From: Pseudooceanicola marinus
GTDB taxonomy: Bacteria > Pseudomonadota > Alphaproteobacteria > Rhodobacterales > Rhodobacteraceae
Direction: 5' to 3'
Assembly: GCF_020177265.1 (NCBI RefSeq)
Contig: NZ_JAIVMC010000003.1
Location: forward strand, 248,001 to 312,000
Length of the DNA stretch: 64,000 nucleotides
Below the pieces are notes generated by a model. It saw only the letters and a list, made by a program, of their open reading frames with translations. It was not told the DNA's origin and made no database searches. Below, piece by piece: positions 26,566-37,137 of the stretch (positions are counted from its first letter, which is position 1; each line of letters starts with the position of its first letter). Position numbers and translations under genes: made by a program.

Positions 26566-27756
26566 TCAGTCCGCGCCTGTGTCCCCGGCGCGCAGCGCCC
26601 CGGCGGCGGCCATGGCGCTGGCCCAGGCCCACTGGAAGTTGTAGCCGCCCAGCCAGCCCGTCACGTCTACGCATTCCCCGATGAAATAGAGCTGGGGCAG
26701 GGACTTGGCCGCCATGGTCTTGCTGTCCAGCCCGTAGGTCGCCACGCCGCCCAGGGTCACCTCGGCGGTGCGGTAGCCTTCGCTGCCCGAGGGCGTGAGG
26801 CGCCAGGCCGTCAGCTGGTCCGACAGGGCCTGGAGTGCACGGTCCGATTGGTCGGCCAGGTTGCCCGACAGCCCCCAGGCCTCGCCCAGGTGATCCGATA
26901 GGCGCGCGGGCAGCAGCATGTCGAGGCTGCGCACCAGGCTGCGGCGCCCGACCTTGGGGCGTGCGGCGCGCAGGGTGTCGAAGGGCGCGGCACCGGGCAA
27001 CAGGTTCACCTCGATCTCCTCGCCCTCGCGCCAGTAGGAGCTGGCCTGAAGGATCGACGGGCCCGAAAGGCCTCGGTGGGTGAACAGCAGCGCCTCGTCG
27101 AAGGCGTGGCCGGTGGTGACGCGGGCCGGCAGCGACAGGCCCGACAGCCCGGCGAAGCGGCCCTCGGGGAAGGTCAGGGGCACCAGCCCGGGGCGCGTGT
27201 CCGTGACGGCCAGGCCGAACTGGCGCGCGATGTCGTAGCCCAGCCCGGTGGCGCCCATCTTGGGGATCGACTTGCCCCCCGTGGCCACGACCAGGTTGGG
27301 CGCGCGTGCGCTCAGGGGGCGGCCGCGTTCCGTCAGCGCCACGGTGAACCCCTCGGGGCCGTGATCGACCCGCTCGACGGAGGTTTCCAGCGCCAGGCGC
27401 ACGCCGGCAGCCTCGCACAGGCCGGTCAGCATCGCCACGATCTGTTTCGCGCTGTCGTCGCAAAAGAGCTGTCCCAGCGTCTTTTCGTGCCAGGCGATGC
27501 CGTGTTCACTGACCAGCGACACGAAATCCCAGGGCGTGTAGCGGGCTAGGGCGGATTTGCAGAAATGCGGGTTATCGCTGAGGAAATTCGCCGGGCCGGT
27601 GTCGGTATTGGTGAAGTTGCAGCGCCCGCCACCGGAAATGCGGATCTTCTCTCCCGGCCGTTTCGCGTGGTCCACCAGCAGGACGCGCCCGCCCGCATGG
27701 GCGGCGCACATCAGGCCGGCCGCGCCGGCGCCGAGGATGATCGTGTCGAAGTCCAT
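26566..27756 (-). CDS. BaiN/HI0933-type FAD-dependent oxidoreductase
   Basis: A 396-residue flavoprotein of the family annotated as BaiN or YhiN-like NAD(P)/FAD-dependent oxidoreductases. It has an N-terminal dinucleotide fold IILGAGAAGLMCAAHAG, the family signature KIRISGGGRCNFTN, a second nucleotide segment VVATGGKSIPKMGATG, and C-terminal LYFIGECVDVTGWLGGYNFQ. The start ATG 27756 begins directly with the Rossmann strand and has AAGAGGG upstream. The physiological substrate is unknown. It is on the strand opposite to the surrounding cell-wall genes. Confidence 0.88.
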   Translation of the reverse strand: MDFDTIILGAGAAGLMCAAHAGGRVLLVDHAKRPGEKIRISGGGRCNFTNTDTGPANFLSDNPHFCKSALARYTPWDFVSLVSEHGIAWHEKTLGQLFCDDSAKQIVAMLTGLCEAAGVRLALETSVERVDHGPEGFTVALTERGRPLSARAPNLVVATGGKSIPKMGATGLGYDIARQFGLAVTDTRPGLVPLTFPEGRFAGLSGLSLPARVTTGHAFDEALLFTHRGLSGPSILQASSYWREGEEIEVNLLPGAAPFDTLRAARPKVGRRSLVRSLDMLLPARLSDHLGEAWGLSGNLADQSDRALQALSDQLTAWRLTPSGSEGYRTAEVTLGGVATYGLDSKTMAAKSLPQLYFIGECVDVTGWLGGYNFQWAWASAMAAAGALRAGDTGAD

Positions 27757-27979
27757 GGCGCCCTCTTGTGCGAGAAGCGGGGCGGGCGCAAGGGGGCCGT
27801 ACAGGTCGGCGCCACGCGGCCCCTGTTTTGCAAGGGCGGAGACCCGCCCCTGACGCCTCCGTGAAAGCTTTGGTGCTGGCCTCAGGGGGGGAAAGGCGCT
27901 ACAGTTTCCGCCAGAGGTCCTGCCAAGGGACCCGATGAGGCAACAGAGCACCGGGAAACCCGGGCATCGAGCGGACGTC

Positions 27980-29146
27980 ATGACTGAGATGGTATATGGC
28001 GCCATCCCCGTGCGGGATGGCGAACCGGTGGTTCCCAAGTGGTGGCGCACGGTGGACAAGCTGACCCTGGCCTGCGTGCTGGGGTTGTTCGGGGTGGGGC
28101 TTCTGCTGGGCTTCGCGGCCTCGCCGCCCCTGGCCGAACGCAACGGCGAGGCGCCGTTCTACTACGTGCAGCGGCAGGCCTTCTTCGGCGGCCTGGCCCT
28201 GTCGGCGATGGTCATCACCTCGATGATGACGCCCGCGACGGTTAGGCGGCTAGCGACCATCGGCTTTGCGGTGGCCTTCGTCGCCCTGGCGGCGCTGCCG
28301 GTCTTCGGCACCGACTTCGGCAAGGGCGCGGTGCGCTGGTACTCGCTGGGCTTTGCCTCGCTGCAACCCTCGGAATTCCTGAAGCCCGTCTTCGTCGTGG
28401 TCGCCGCCTGGATGATGTCCGCCGCGCAGGAGATCAACGGCCCACCCGGCCGTGCCTATTCCTTCGCCATGATGTGCGTCATCGTCATGATGCTGATCAT
28501 GCAGCCCGACTTCGGCCAGGCCAGCCTGATCCTCTTTGGCTGGGGCGTGATGTATTTCGTCGCCGGGGCACCGATGCTGCTGCTGGTCGGCATTGCCGGG
28601 TTGGTCGTCCTGGGCGGCACCGTGGCCTACGAAAGCTCTGACCACTTCGCGCGCCGCATCGACGGCTTCCTGGCGCAGGACGTGGATCCCACGACGCAGC
28701 TGGGCTTTGCCGCCAATGCCATCCGCGAGGGCGGTTTCTTCGGCGTCGGCGTGGGCGAGGGGCGGGTGAAGATGTCGCTGCCCGACGCCCATACCGACTT
28801 CATCATCGCCGTGGCGGCCGAGGAATACGGCCTGGTCCTGGTGATGATCATCATCGCGCTATACGCCACGGTGGTCCTGCGCAGCTTCAGCCGGCTGATG
28901 AAGGAACGTGACCCGTTCATCCGCCTGGCCGGCACCGGGCTGGCGGCCGTCTTTGGCGTGCAGGCGATGATCAACATGGGCGTCGCCGTGCGCCTGCTGC
29001 CCGCCAAGGGCATGACGCTGCCCTTCGTGTCCTACGGGGGCTCCTCGCTGATCGCGGGGGGCATCGCCGTAGGCATGTTGCTGGCCTTTACCCGAACCCG
29101 CCCCCAGAACCAGATCGTGGATCTTCTGGCGGGCCGTGGACGATAA
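27980..29146 (+). CDS. ftsW: Septal peptidoglycan glycosyltransferase FtsW
   Basis: SEDS-family, multi-span glycosyltransferase that polymerises septal peptidoglycan together with FtsI. The 388-residue protein has about ten spans, with [36 protein letters not shown] and [11 protein letters not shown], the SEDS hallmarks. I chose ATG 27980 ([12 protein letters not shown]), which matches the N-terminus I recall for other Rhodobacteraceae; an earlier in-frame ATG at 27935 adds 15 residues without family support. Confidence 0.93.
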   Translation: MTEMVYGAIPVRDGEPVVPKWWRTVDKLTLACVLGLFGVGLLLGFAASPPLAERNGEAPFYYVQRQAFFGGLALSAMVITSMMTPATVRRLATIGFAVAFVALAALPVFGTDFGKGAVRWYSLGFASLQPSEFLKPVFVVVAAWMMSAAQEINGPPGRAYSFAMMCVIVMMLIMQPDFGQASLILFGWGVMYFVAGAPMLLLVGIAGLVVLGGTVAYESSDHFARRIDGFLAQDVDPTTQLGFAANAIREGGFFGVGVGEGRVKMSLPDAHTDFIIAVAAEEYGLVLVMIIIALYATVVLRSFSRLMKERDPFIRLAGTGLAAVFGVQAMINMGVAVRLLPAKGMTLPFVSYGGSSLIAGGIAVGMLLAFTRTRPQNQIVDLLAGRGR

Positions 29147-29153
29147 GACGACT

Positions 29154-30269
29154 ATGAACCTGAATGCGCCTCTCCTTGTCATCGCCGCCGGAGGGACCGG
29201 CGGCCATATGTTCCCTGCCCAGTCCCTGGCCGAGGAAATGCTGGCCCGCGGCTGGCGGGTGAAACTGTCGACCGATGCGCGTGGCGCGCGCTACTCGGGC
29301 GGGTTTCCGAAGGAAGTGGAGGTCGAACAGCTGTCCTCGGCCACCTTCGCCCGCGGCGGTCTGCTGGCCAAGGCCGTGGTGCCGCTGCGCATCGCCGCCG
29401 GCGTCGTCGGAGCCACCTTCCGCATGTGGCGCGACCGCCCGGCGGCCGTGGTGGGCTTCGGCGGCTACCCGGCGATCCCGGCCATGGCCGCGGCCTTCCT
29501 GCTGAAGAAGCCGCGCATGATCCATGAACAGAACGGTGTGCTGGGCCGGGTGAACCAGGTCTTCGCCAGCCGCGTCGATGCCATCGCCTGCGGCACCTGG
29601 CCGACCGAGCTGCCCGAGGGGGTCCAGGGCTGGCACGTGGGCAACCCGGTGCGCGCCGCGATCCGCGACCGCGCGGGCGCGGGCTACATCGCCCCCGGGG
29701 ATTACCCGATGTCGGTGCTGGTCATGGGCGGCAGCCAGGGGGCCCGCATCCTCAGCGACGTTGTGCCCGCCGCCATCGCCGCGCTGCCCGAGGCCTCCCG
29801 CGCGAACATCCGCGTGGCCCAGCAGGCCCGCCCCGAGGACATGGAACGCGTCGCGCAGGCCTATGCCGAGCAGGGCGTCGATGCCGAGGTTGAGCCCTTC
29901 TTCCACGACGTGCCCCGCCGCATGTCCGAGGCGCAGCTGGTCATCACCCGCGCCGGGGCCTCGACCATCGCGGATCTGTCGGTGATCGGACGCCCGTCGA
30001 TCCTGGTGCCCCTGGCCATCGCCATCCGCGATGAACAGACCGCCAATGCCCGCGGCCTGGCCGAGGTGGGGGCCGCCATCGTCATGCCCGAAAGCAAGTT
30101 CACGCCGGAAACCCTGGCCGAGAACATCCAGCTTGTGCTCGACCACCCGCAGGGGGCAGAGCAGATGGCCCGGGCCGCCCTGTCGCTGGGCAAGCCCGAA
30201 GCCGCCACGACCCTGGCCGACATGGTCGAGGACCTGGCCGCCCGCGCCACGACGACGAAGAAGGACTGA
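29154..30269 (+). CDS. murG: UDP-GlcNAc:lipid I GlcNAc transferase MurG
   Basis: Peripheral membrane glycosyltransferase that makes lipid II. The 371-residue protein has [20 protein letters not shown] at the N-terminus, [34 protein letters not shown] and [17 protein letters not shown] 29154 gives the usual length; an in-frame GTG at 29136 would overlap ftsW by 11 bases and is the alternative start. Confidence 0.95.
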   Translation: MNLNAPLLVIAAGGTGGHMFPAQSLAEEMLARGWRVKLSTDARGARYSGGFPKEVEVEQLSSATFARGGLLAKAVVPLRIAAGVVGATFRMWRDRPAAVVGFGGYPAIPAMAAAFLLKKPRMIHEQNGVLGRVNQVFASRVDAIACGTWPTELPEGVQGWHVGNPVRAAIRDRAGAGYIAPGDYPMSVLVMGGSQGARILSDVVPAAIAALPEASRANIRVAQQARPEDMERVAQAYAEQGVDAEVEPFFHDVPRRMSEAQLVITRAGASTIADLSVIGRPSILVPLAIAIRDEQTANARGLAEVGAAIVMPESKFTPETLAENIQLVLDHPQGAEQMARAALSLGKPEAATTLADMVEDLAARATTTKKD

Positions 30270-30273
30270 GCCG

Positions 30274-31671
30274 ATGAACGCCGCCACCAAACTGCCCGGA
30301 GACGTGGGACCCATCCATTTCGTGGGGATCGGTGGGATCGGCATGTCCGGCATCGCCGAAGTGCTGCTGAATCACGGCTACACCGTGCAGGGGTCGGACC
30401 TGAAAAGCTCGCCCATCACCGAACGGCTGGAGGGCCTTGGCGCCCATGTCTTCGAGGGGCAGAGCGCCGAGAATCTGGAGAATGCCCAGGTTGTCGTGAT
30501 CTCGTCGGCCATCAAGCCGGGTAATCCCGAACTGGACGAGGCGCGCCTGCGCGGCCTGCCGGTGGTGCGCCGGGCCGAGATGCTGGCCGAGCTGATGCGG
30601 CTGAAGTCGAACATTGCCGTGGCCGGCACCCATGGCAAGACGACCACCACCACGATGGTCGCCACCCTGCTGGACGCGGGCCATTTCGACCCCACGGTCA
30701 TCAACGGCGGCATCATCCACGCCTATGGCTCCAACGCGCGTGTTGGTCTGGGCGAGTGGATGGTGGTCGAGGCCGATGAAAGCGACGGCACCTTCAACCG
30801 CCTGCCGGCGACCATCGCCATAGTGACCAATATCGATCCGGAACACATGGATCACTGGGGCGATTTCGACACGCTGCGCCAGGGCTTCCTGGATTTCGTC
30901 TCCAACATTCCCTTCTACGGCATCGCCGTCTGCTGCACCGATCATCCGGAAGTGCAGGCGCTGGTCGGCAAGATCACCGACCGCCGCGTCGCCACCTATG
31001 GCTTCAACGCCCAGGCGGACGTGCGGGCCGTGAACCTGACCTACAAGCAGGGCGCGGCGCATTTCGACGTGGCGCTGCAGGCCGAGGGGCAGGTGATCGA
31101 GAACTGCATCCTGCCGATGCCCGGAGATCACAACGTGTCCAACGCCCTGGCTGCCGTCGCGGTGGCCCGGCATCTGGGTATGAAGCTCGATGAGATCCGC
31201 GAGGCGCTGGCCGCCTTCAAGGGGGTGAACCGTCGCTTCACCAAGGTAGGCGAGGCCAACGGCGTCGCCATCATCGATGACTACGGCCACCATCCGGTGG
31301 AGATCGCGGCGGTGCTGAAGGCGGCCCGCCAAGCCACCGAGGGCCGTGTCATCGCCGTACACCAGCCGCACCGCTACTCGCGGCTGCATTCGCTGTTCGA
31401 TGACTTCTGCGCCTGCTTCAACGAGGCCGACGTGGTGGCCATCGCGGAGGTCTACGGCGCAGGCGAGGACCCGATTCCCGGCGCCTCCCGCGATGACCTG
31501 GTCGCTGGGCTGATCCGCCACGGCCACCGCCACGCGCGGGCCATCGACTCCGAGGAGGACCTTGAACGGCTGGTGCGTGAACAGGCGCAGCCGGGCGACA
31601 TGGTGGTCTGCCTCGGCGCCGGTACGATCTCGGCCTGGGCGAACCGGCTGGCGGGACGCCTGACCGACTAG
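30274..31671 (+). CDS. murC: UDP-MurNAc:L-Ala ligase MurC
   Basis: First amino-acid ligase of the pentapeptide pathway. The 465-residue protein has [30 protein letters not shown] near residue 113, [19 protein letters not shown] and QPHRYSR. ATG 30274 has AAGGA eight bases upstream and starts four bases after the murG stop. Confidence 0.96.
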   Translation: MNAATKLPGDVGPIHFVGIGGIGMSGIAEVLLNHGYTVQGSDLKSSPITERLEGLGAHVFEGQSAENLENAQVVVISSAIKPGNPELDEARLRGLPVVRRAEMLAELMRLKSNIAVAGTHGKTTTTTMVATLLDAGHFDPTVINGGIIHAYGSNARVGLGEWMVVEADESDGTFNRLPATIAIVTNIDPEHMDHWGDFDTLRQGFLDFVSNIPFYGIAVCCTDHPEVQALVGKITDRRVATYGFNAQADVRAVNLTYKQGAAHFDVALQAEGQVIENCILPMPGDHNVSNALAAVAVARHLGMKLDEIREALAAFKGVNRRFTKVGEANGVAIIDDYGHHPVEIAAVLKAARQATEGRVIAVHQPHRYSRLHSLFDDFCACFNEADVVAIAEVYGAGEDPIPGASRDDLVAGLIRHGHRHARAIDSEEDLERLVREQAQPGDMVVCLGAGTISAWANRLAGRLTD

Positions 31672-31995
31672 GGGCAGGCGCGGCGGACGCCTTTGAAAAG
31701 GGGCGCGCGGCGGGTCGGCGGATTGCCGCGCCGCGCGCGGCCCTCCTGTCGCCATTTGCATGAGCATCTTTCTGCCGCCCTGTCGCGGGTGGTCTGGGAT
31801 CGGCTGCCGTCGGTTTCTGCAACGACGCCTGCGCAATCATCGAAGTCAAAAACTTTCTTGTGGATGCAGGGTGTTGCGGGTACGTTATTGCGTAAGAGCA
31901 ACAGGCCGCGAAAAAGTGCATTCGGCTGGGGTTGTGCGGCACCAGGCGGGTCGCACCGGCAAGGCCCCGCCGAAAAGACCCGAGGAGGCAGCACG
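31672..31995. other. Intergenic region between murC and the DUF2484 gene
   Basis: 324 bases without a gene. A strong GC hairpin (GCGCGCGGCG at 31703 with CGCCGCGCGC at 31729) follows murC but has no T-run. TTGTGG and TACGTT, 17 bases apart near 31857-31885, could be a weak promoter for the downstream genes; this is not firm. Confidence 0.5.
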
Positions 31996-32241
31996 ATGAG
32001 TGAATCGATTCTTCTGGCAGCCCTCTGGGGCGTTGCGGCCAATATCCTGGCGATGGTCCCTTCGCGCGACAACCACTGGAGCCGCGCCTATCTGCTGATC
32101 GCCTGCGGCATTCCCATCCTCGGTTTCGTCACTATGCAGCACGGGCCCGTCGCCGGGCTGATCGTCCTGCTCGGGGGCATGTCCATCCTGCGCTGGCCGG
32201 TCGTCTATCTGGGGCGCTGGGTCCGGTCGCGACTGGACTAG
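31996..32241 (+). CDS. DUF2484 small membrane protein
   Basis: An 81-residue protein with three hydrophobic segments (about 5-20, 32-48 and 52-72), ending in a basic tail (YLGRWVRSRLD). Content and position between murC and murB match the DUF2484 family, a conserved Rhodobacteraceae protein of unknown function. ATG 31996 has GAGGAGGC upstream. Its constant place inside the dcw cluster hints at a cell-envelope role, but no function is known to me. Confidence 0.75.
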   Translation: MSESILLAALWGVAANILAMVPSRDNHWSRAYLLIACGIPILGFVTMQHGPVAGLIVLLGGMSILRWPVVYLGRWVRSRLD

Positions 32242-32252
32242 GGCGGCGGGGT

Positions 32253-32537
32253 GTGGGTCTGTTTCTGCTCCTCGGTATTCCGCTCGTTGCTGGGATCGTG
32301 GTGGCGGTGATCTGCTTTCGCTATGCGCTCGACGATGATCTGGGGTTGGCCTTTGCCTTGCCGGCGATCGGCCTTTTCACCATCCTTCCCATGCAGGTTC
32401 TCGGGCTTCCCCAAGCGGAGCCGGGGATGAATGCCTCGATGCTGCCCGGGATCCTGCTGATGCTGGGCTGGGCGGTGCTGGTCTTCGGTGCGGGCGGGGC
32501 GCTTCTGGGCTGGCTGATCGCGGCGCTGCGCGGCTGA
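32253..32537 (+). CDS. Small three-span membrane protein, unknown function
   Basis: A 94-residue hydrophobic protein with three predicted spans (about 2-20, 32-50 and 64-90) separated by short polar loops (YALDDDLG and [11 protein letters not shown]). The start is GTG 32253, 11 bases after the DUF2484 stop, so the two are probably cotranscribed and may work together. Family not recognised. Confidence 0.65.
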   Translation: MGLFLLLGIPLVAGIVVAVICFRYALDDDLGLAFALPAIGLFTILPMQVLGLPQAEPGMNASMLPGILLMLGWAVLVFGAGGALLGWLIAALRG

Positions 32538-32653
32538 CGGGCGGGCGCACCGCTTGTCCGGTCGCTCCGGCGCTGCTATCTCGCGGCAACCGGGCAGGGG
32601 ACCTTGCCCCAAGCACCCGGATTTCCTGCAGGCAAGAAGAAGGCATCCGCCCC

Positions 32654-33640
32654 ATGGCCCGACCGGACGAGATCGAGATCAGGGGCGCCCTGACCCGCGA
32701 CAAGGATTTGTCGCGTCTGACATGGCTGCGCGTCGGTGGCCCGGCGGAGTGGCTGTTTCAGCCCGCCGACGAAGAGGACCTTTGCACCTTCCTCGCGGCC
32801 CTGGACCCCGAGGTGCCCGTCTTTCCCATGGGGGTTGGTTCGAACCTGATCGTCCGCGACGGGGGCATCCGTGGCGTGGTGATCCGGCTGGGGAAGGGGT
32901 TCAATAACCATGAGATCGCCGAGGGTCAGCTGATCGCAGGCGCGGCCGCGCCGGACAGCAATATCGCCCGCAAGGCGGCGCAGGCGGGGTTGGACCTGAC
33001 CTTCCTGCGGACGATTCCCGGCTCCATCGGCGGCGCCGTTCGGATGAACGCGGGATGCTACGGCGTCTACGTGGCCGACGTGCTGCGCGCCGTGCGCGTG
33101 GTCACCCGGGCGGGCGAGGCGCGGGTGATGACGGCGGCAGAGCTGAACCTGAGCTATCGCCACGCGGACCTGCCCGCCGATTGGGTCATCACCCAGGCCA
33201 CCTTCGCGCCGCCCGCGGGCGATCCGGAGGCGCTGGCCACCCGCATGGCCGAGCAGCTGGCGATGCGGGATGCGACCCAGCCGGTGAAGGACCGTTCCGC
33301 CGGCTCGACCTTCCGCAATCCGGCGGGCTTTTCCTCCACCGGGCGCGCGGACGACGTGCAGGATCTGAAGGCCTGGAAGCTGATCGACGAGGCGGGCCTG
33401 CGCGGCCATGCCATCGGCGGCGCCCAGATGAGCGAGAAGCACTCGAATTTCCTCATCAACACCGGCGAGGCCACGGCGCGCGATCTGGAGCTGCTCGGCG
33501 AGGAGGTTCGAAAAAGGGTTTTTCAAAGCCGGGGAATAGAGCTACACTGGGAAATCATGCGGATAGGTGATGTCGCCCCGGGCGAGACCTCGGTCGAGGA
33601 CGGTCTGGAAGACGCCGCACGATCCGCAAAGACCGATTGA
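32654..33640 (+). CDS. murB: UDP-N-acetylenolpyruvoylglucosamine reductase MurB
   Basis: FAD- and NADPH-dependent reduction that forms UDP-MurNAc. The 328-residue protein has [48 protein letters not shown], the catalytic-loop [11 protein letters not shown] and the C-terminal [11 protein letters not shown]. It carries about 18 extra residues after the usual end (LHWEIMRIG). Start ATG 32654; the gap before it has no gene. Confidence 0.95.
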   Translation: MARPDEIEIRGALTRDKDLSRLTWLRVGGPAEWLFQPADEEDLCTFLAALDPEVPVFPMGVGSNLIVRDGGIRGVVIRLGKGFNNHEIAEGQLIAGAAAPDSNIARKAAQAGLDLTFLRTIPGSIGGAVRMNAGCYGVYVADVLRAVRVVTRAGEARVMTAAELNLSYRHADLPADWVITQATFAPPAGDPEALATRMAEQLAMRDATQPVKDRSAGSTFRNPAGFSSTGRADDVQDLKAWKLIDEAGLRGHAIGGAQMSEKHSNFLINTGEATARDLELLGEEVRKRVFQSRGIELHWEIMRIGDVAPGETSVEDGLEDAARSAKTD

Positions 33641-33767
33641 TAACAGCGCCTCAAGGCGCGATCATTATGACGCTGAACCGGCCTTTCGAGGTGGGGGAGG
33701 TTCCCGGCGCAATTGGGCGCCGGATGGAACGATAAAGGGCCGCAAAAGGTCCGGGATACTGAGGCAA

Positions 33768-34688
33768 ATGGGTTCGTCGAGCAGGGCAAACCCGAAAGTG
33801 GCACTCCTGATGGGCGGCCCCTCCGCAGAACGCGAGGTGTCTCTGTCGTCGGGGCGTGAATGCGCTGCCGCTTTGCGGGATGAAGGGTTTGAGGTGGTCT
33901 GCGTGGATGCGGGGCCCGACCTTGCCGCACGTCTGATCGAGATCGCCCCCGATGCCGTCTTCAACGCCCTTCATGGTCGTTGGGGCGAGGATGGTTGCGT
34001 GCAGGGCGTGCTGGAATGGCTGCGTCTGCCCTACACCCATTCGGGCGTGCTGGCCTCGGCGCTAGCGATGGACAAGGAAAAGACCAAGGACGTCTACCGC
34101 GCCGCCGGCCTGCCGGTGGTCGACAGCGTGCTGGCCGACAAGGCTGCGATCCGCGCCGCCCATGTCATGGACCCGCCCTACGTGGTGAAACCCTACAACG
34201 AAGGCTCCTCCGTCGGGGTCTACATCGTGCCGGAGGGCGCCAACACGCCGCCCGCCGTGGCCGATGACATGCCCGACACGCTGATGGTGGAGGCCTATGC
34301 CCCCGGGCGCGAGCTGACCGTGTCGGTCCTGGGCGACAACGCCCTGGGCGTGACCGAGATCCTGACCGACGGTTGGTACGACTACGAGGCGAAATATGCC
34401 CCCGGTGGGTCGCGCCACGTCTGCCCCGCCGAGATTCCCGACGACATCGCCGAAGCCTGCCGCGATTTCGCAATGCGGGCTCATGCGGCACTTGGCTGCC
34501 GCGGGCTGTCGCGCACCGATTTCCGCTGGGATGACGCCAAGGGCCTCGCGGGCCTTGTGCTTCTGGAAACCAACACCCAGCCCGGCATGACGCCCACCTC
34601 GCTGTCGCCCGAACATGCCGCGGCCTGCGGCCTGTCTTTCGGTGCGCTCTGCCGCTGGCTGGTGGAGGATGCCTCATGCGAGCGCTGA
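33768..34688 (+). CDS. ddl: D-alanine--D-alanine ligase Ddl
   Basis: ATP-dependent formation of D-Ala-D-Ala for MurF. The 306-residue ATP-grasp protein has [45 protein letters not shown] and [18 protein letters not shown] 33768 has GAGG upstream and gives the usual length. The long upstream in-frame extension overlaps murB and is low-complexity, so it is rejected. It overlaps ftsQ by 13 bases. Confidence 0.94.
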   Translation: MGSSSRANPKVALLMGGPSAEREVSLSSGRECAAALRDEGFEVVCVDAGPDLAARLIEIAPDAVFNALHGRWGEDGCVQGVLEWLRLPYTHSGVLASALAMDKEKTKDVYRAAGLPVVDSVLADKAAIRAAHVMDPPYVVKPYNEGSSVGVYIVPEGANTPPAVADDMPDTLMVEAYAPGRELTVSVLGDNALGVTEILTDGWYDYEAKYAPGGSRHVCPAEIPDDIAEACRDFAMRAHAALGCRGLSRTDFRWDDAKGLAGLVLLETNTQPGMTPTSLSPEHAAACGLSFGALCRWLVEDASCER

Positions 34689-35572
34689 TCCGGTCCCGCC
34701 GCAAGGCCGCGCGCCACGACCCCGCGCCCTCCCGCTGGGCCTACCGCCTGCAACGGTTCATGCTGACGCCGGGCTACCGCCTGGGGCTGCGCATCGTGCT
34801 GCCCGCGGCGATCTGTTTCGGCGCCGTGCATTTCTACATGGCCGACGAGATGCGCCGCGATGCGGTCGTCTCCACCCTCTACGACTGGAAGCACCGGTTC
34901 GAGACCATGCCGCAGTTCATGGTGCAGGTGATGGAAGTCACGGGCGCCTCGCCGGTGACCGAGGAGGACATCCGCGAGGTGGCCGAGCTGGACCTGCCGC
35001 GCTCGTCCTTCGACATCGACCTGCCCGGGCTGAAGACCTCGATCGAAAGCCTGCCGTCGGTGGCCGAGGCGGCCCTGCAGCTGCGCGACGGCGGAGAGCT
35101 TCGGGTGCGGATCACGGAACGGCTGCCGGTGGCGATCTGGCGCGGGCGCGCCGGGCTCGACCTGGTGGACCCCGAGGGCGTGGTGACCGGCGCCGTGCAC
35201 AAGCGGCTGGACCGGCCCGATCTGCCCCTGCTGGCAGGGGCGGGGGATCCCGCGGCCATTCCCGAGGCGCTGGCGATCATCGCCGCCGCCCAGCCCATCC
35301 GCGACAGGCTGCGCGGGCTGGAACGGATCGGCGAACGCCGCTGGGACGTGGTTCTGGATCGCGATCAGCGGATCATGCTGCCTGAAAAGAAGCCGGTGCA
35401 GGCCCTGGAACGGGTGCTGGCGCTGGACGAGGCGCAGGAACTGCTGGCGCGGGATCTGGTGGCGGTGGACATGCGGCTGGCCAGCCGGCCCACCCTGCGT
35501 ATGAGCGAGGGGGCGGTGACCGAATGGCGCCGCATCCAGGACATGCTGCAGACGGCGAAGGCCGGCAATTGA
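34676..35572 (+). CDS. ftsQ: Cell division protein FtsQ
   Basis: Bitopic divisome scaffold. The 298-residue protein has a basic cytoplasmic N-terminus, one span near residues 40-58, then a POTRA-like segment ([15 protein letters not shown]) and the FtsQ beta domain with [13 protein letters not shown] and [17 protein letters not shown]. It sits between ddl and ftsA as in most proteobacteria. Confidence 0.93.
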   Translation: MRALIRSRRKAARHDPAPSRWAYRLQRFMLTPGYRLGLRIVLPAAICFGAVHFYMADEMRRDAVVSTLYDWKHRFETMPQFMVQVMEVTGASPVTEEDIREVAELDLPRSSFDIDLPGLKTSIESLPSVAEAALQLRDGGELRVRITERLPVAIWRGRAGLDLVDPEGVVTGAVHKRLDRPDLPLLAGAGDPAAIPEALAIIAAAQPIRDRLRGLERIGERRWDVVLDRDQRIMLPEKKPVQALERVLALDEAQELLARDLVAVDMRLASRPTLRMSEGAVTEWRRIQDMLQTAKAGN

Positions 35573-35629
35573 CGACGACGAGCACATAATTCGGCAAGCA
35601 AGACCGACAGGAAGAGGCACAGGCGACAG

Positions 35630-36970
35630 ATGATGACGGAGCTCTATCAATCCCAGCGGGCCATGCGGAACATGCGCAAGGCGGCGATGCAGCGCGGTGT
35701 CGTGGCGGTGCTGGACGTCGGCACGTCCAAGATCGCCTGCCTGATCCTGCGCTTCGACGGCAACGGCCGGGGCGCCCTGCCGATGGATGGCGTGGGCAGC
35801 CTGGCGGGGCAGGCGGGGTTCCGGGTGATCGGCGCCGCCACCACCCGCTCGCGCGGGGTCCGCTTCGGCGAGATCGACGCCATGCCGGAAACCGAGCGCG
35901 CCATCCGCACCGCCCTGCAGGCGGCGCAGAAGATGGCCAAGGTCCGGGTCGACCACGTGATCGCCTGTTTCGCCGGCGCCGGTCCGCGCAGCTATGGCCT
36001 GGCCGGTGAGGTCGAGGTCGAGGGCGATCAGGTGACCGAACAGGACGTCAGCCGCGTTCTGGCCGCCTGCGACCTGCCGGACTACGGCGAGGGCCGCGAG
36101 GTGCTGCACGCCCAGCCTGTCAACTTCGCCCTCGATTTCCGCTCCGGCCTGTCGGACCCGCGCGGCCAGACCGGCAACACCCTGGCCACCGACATGCACA
36201 TGCTGACGGTCGACGCCACGGCGGTGCAGAACCTGGCCCATTGCGTCAAACGCTGCGACCTGGAACTGGCGGGGATCGCCTCCTCGGCCTATGTCACCGG
36301 CATCTCCTCGCTGGTGGAGGATGAGCAGGAACTGGGTGCGGCCTGCATCGACATGGGCGGCGGCACGACCTCGCTGTCGGTCTTCATGAAGAAACACATG
36401 ATCTACGCCGATGCGGTGCGCATGGGCGGGGAACACGTCACCGGCGACATCTCCATGGCGCTGCAGATCCCGACGGCGAACGCCGAGCGGCTGAAGACCT
36501 TCTACGGCGGGGTCCACGCCACCGGGATGGATGACCGCGAGCGGATCGAGATCGGCGGCGAGACCGGCGATTACGAACACGACCGCCGCACCTGCACCCG
36601 GGCCGAACTGATCGGCATCATGCGCCCCCGGGTCGAGGAGATCCTGGAGGAGGTGCGCCATTGTCTCGACGCGGCGGGCTTCGACAGCCTGCCCAACCAG
36701 CAGATCGTGCTAACCGGCGGGGCCAGCCAGATCCCCGGTCTCGATGGTCTGGCGTCCAAGATCCTCGGCCAGCAGGTACGCCTGGGCCGGCCGCTGCGGG
36801 TGCATGGCCTGCCGCAGGCGGCGACGGGGCCGGGCTTTGCCTCCGCCGTCGGCATGTGCCTCTTCGCGGCGCATCCGCAGGACGAATGGTGGGACTTCGA
36901 TCTGCCGCTCGACCGCTACCCGGCCCGCTCGCTGAAGCGCGCCGTGCGCTGGTTCCGCGAGAACTGGTAA
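35630..36970 (+). CDS. ftsA: Cell division protein FtsA
   Basis: Actin-like ATPase that ties FtsZ to the membrane. The 446-residue protein has the phosphate-1 motif VLDVGTSKIACLI, GIASSAYVTGISSLVEDEQELG, the phosphate-2 motif CIDMGGGTTSLSVF and VLTGGASQIPGL. The C-terminal amphipathic segment LKRAVRWFRENW is the membrane-targeting sequence. It starts 57 bases after ftsQ. Confidence 0.95.
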   Translation: MMTELYQSQRAMRNMRKAAMQRGVVAVLDVGTSKIACLILRFDGNGRGALPMDGVGSLAGQAGFRVIGAATTRSRGVRFGEIDAMPETERAIRTALQAAQKMAKVRVDHVIACFAGAGPRSYGLAGEVEVEGDQVTEQDVSRVLAACDLPDYGEGREVLHAQPVNFALDFRSGLSDPRGQTGNTLATDMHMLTVDATAVQNLAHCVKRCDLELAGIASSAYVTGISSLVEDEQELGAACIDMGGGTTSLSVFMKKHMIYADAVRMGGEHVTGDISMALQIPTANAERLKTFYGGVHATGMDDRERIEIGGETGDYEHDRRTCTRAELIGIMRPRVEEILEEVRHCLDAAGFDSLPNQQIVLTGGASQIPGLDGLASKILGQQVRLGRPLRVHGLPQAATGPGFASAVGMCLFAAHPQDEWWDFDLPLDRYPARSLKRAVRWFRENW

Positions 36971-37137
36971 CCGCAACATAAAGTGCTTTCGGCGAAATGC
37001 CGCGAACGCGCGGGTTTCGCGCGCCAGATTTGGTGTTTTTCGCTGATTTTGGGGTGACGAGCCGCCGGGAAAGCGTTAATGTTTTACGTGATAGGCAGAA
37101 AAAACCCCGCAAAGGGGCCAAGCAGGCGGAAAATTCT

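Noticed and set aside
33567..33767. N-terminal extension of Ddl by 67 codons
   Set aside because: It overlaps the end of murB and reads as low-complexity basic sequence; ATG 33768 gives the normal family start.
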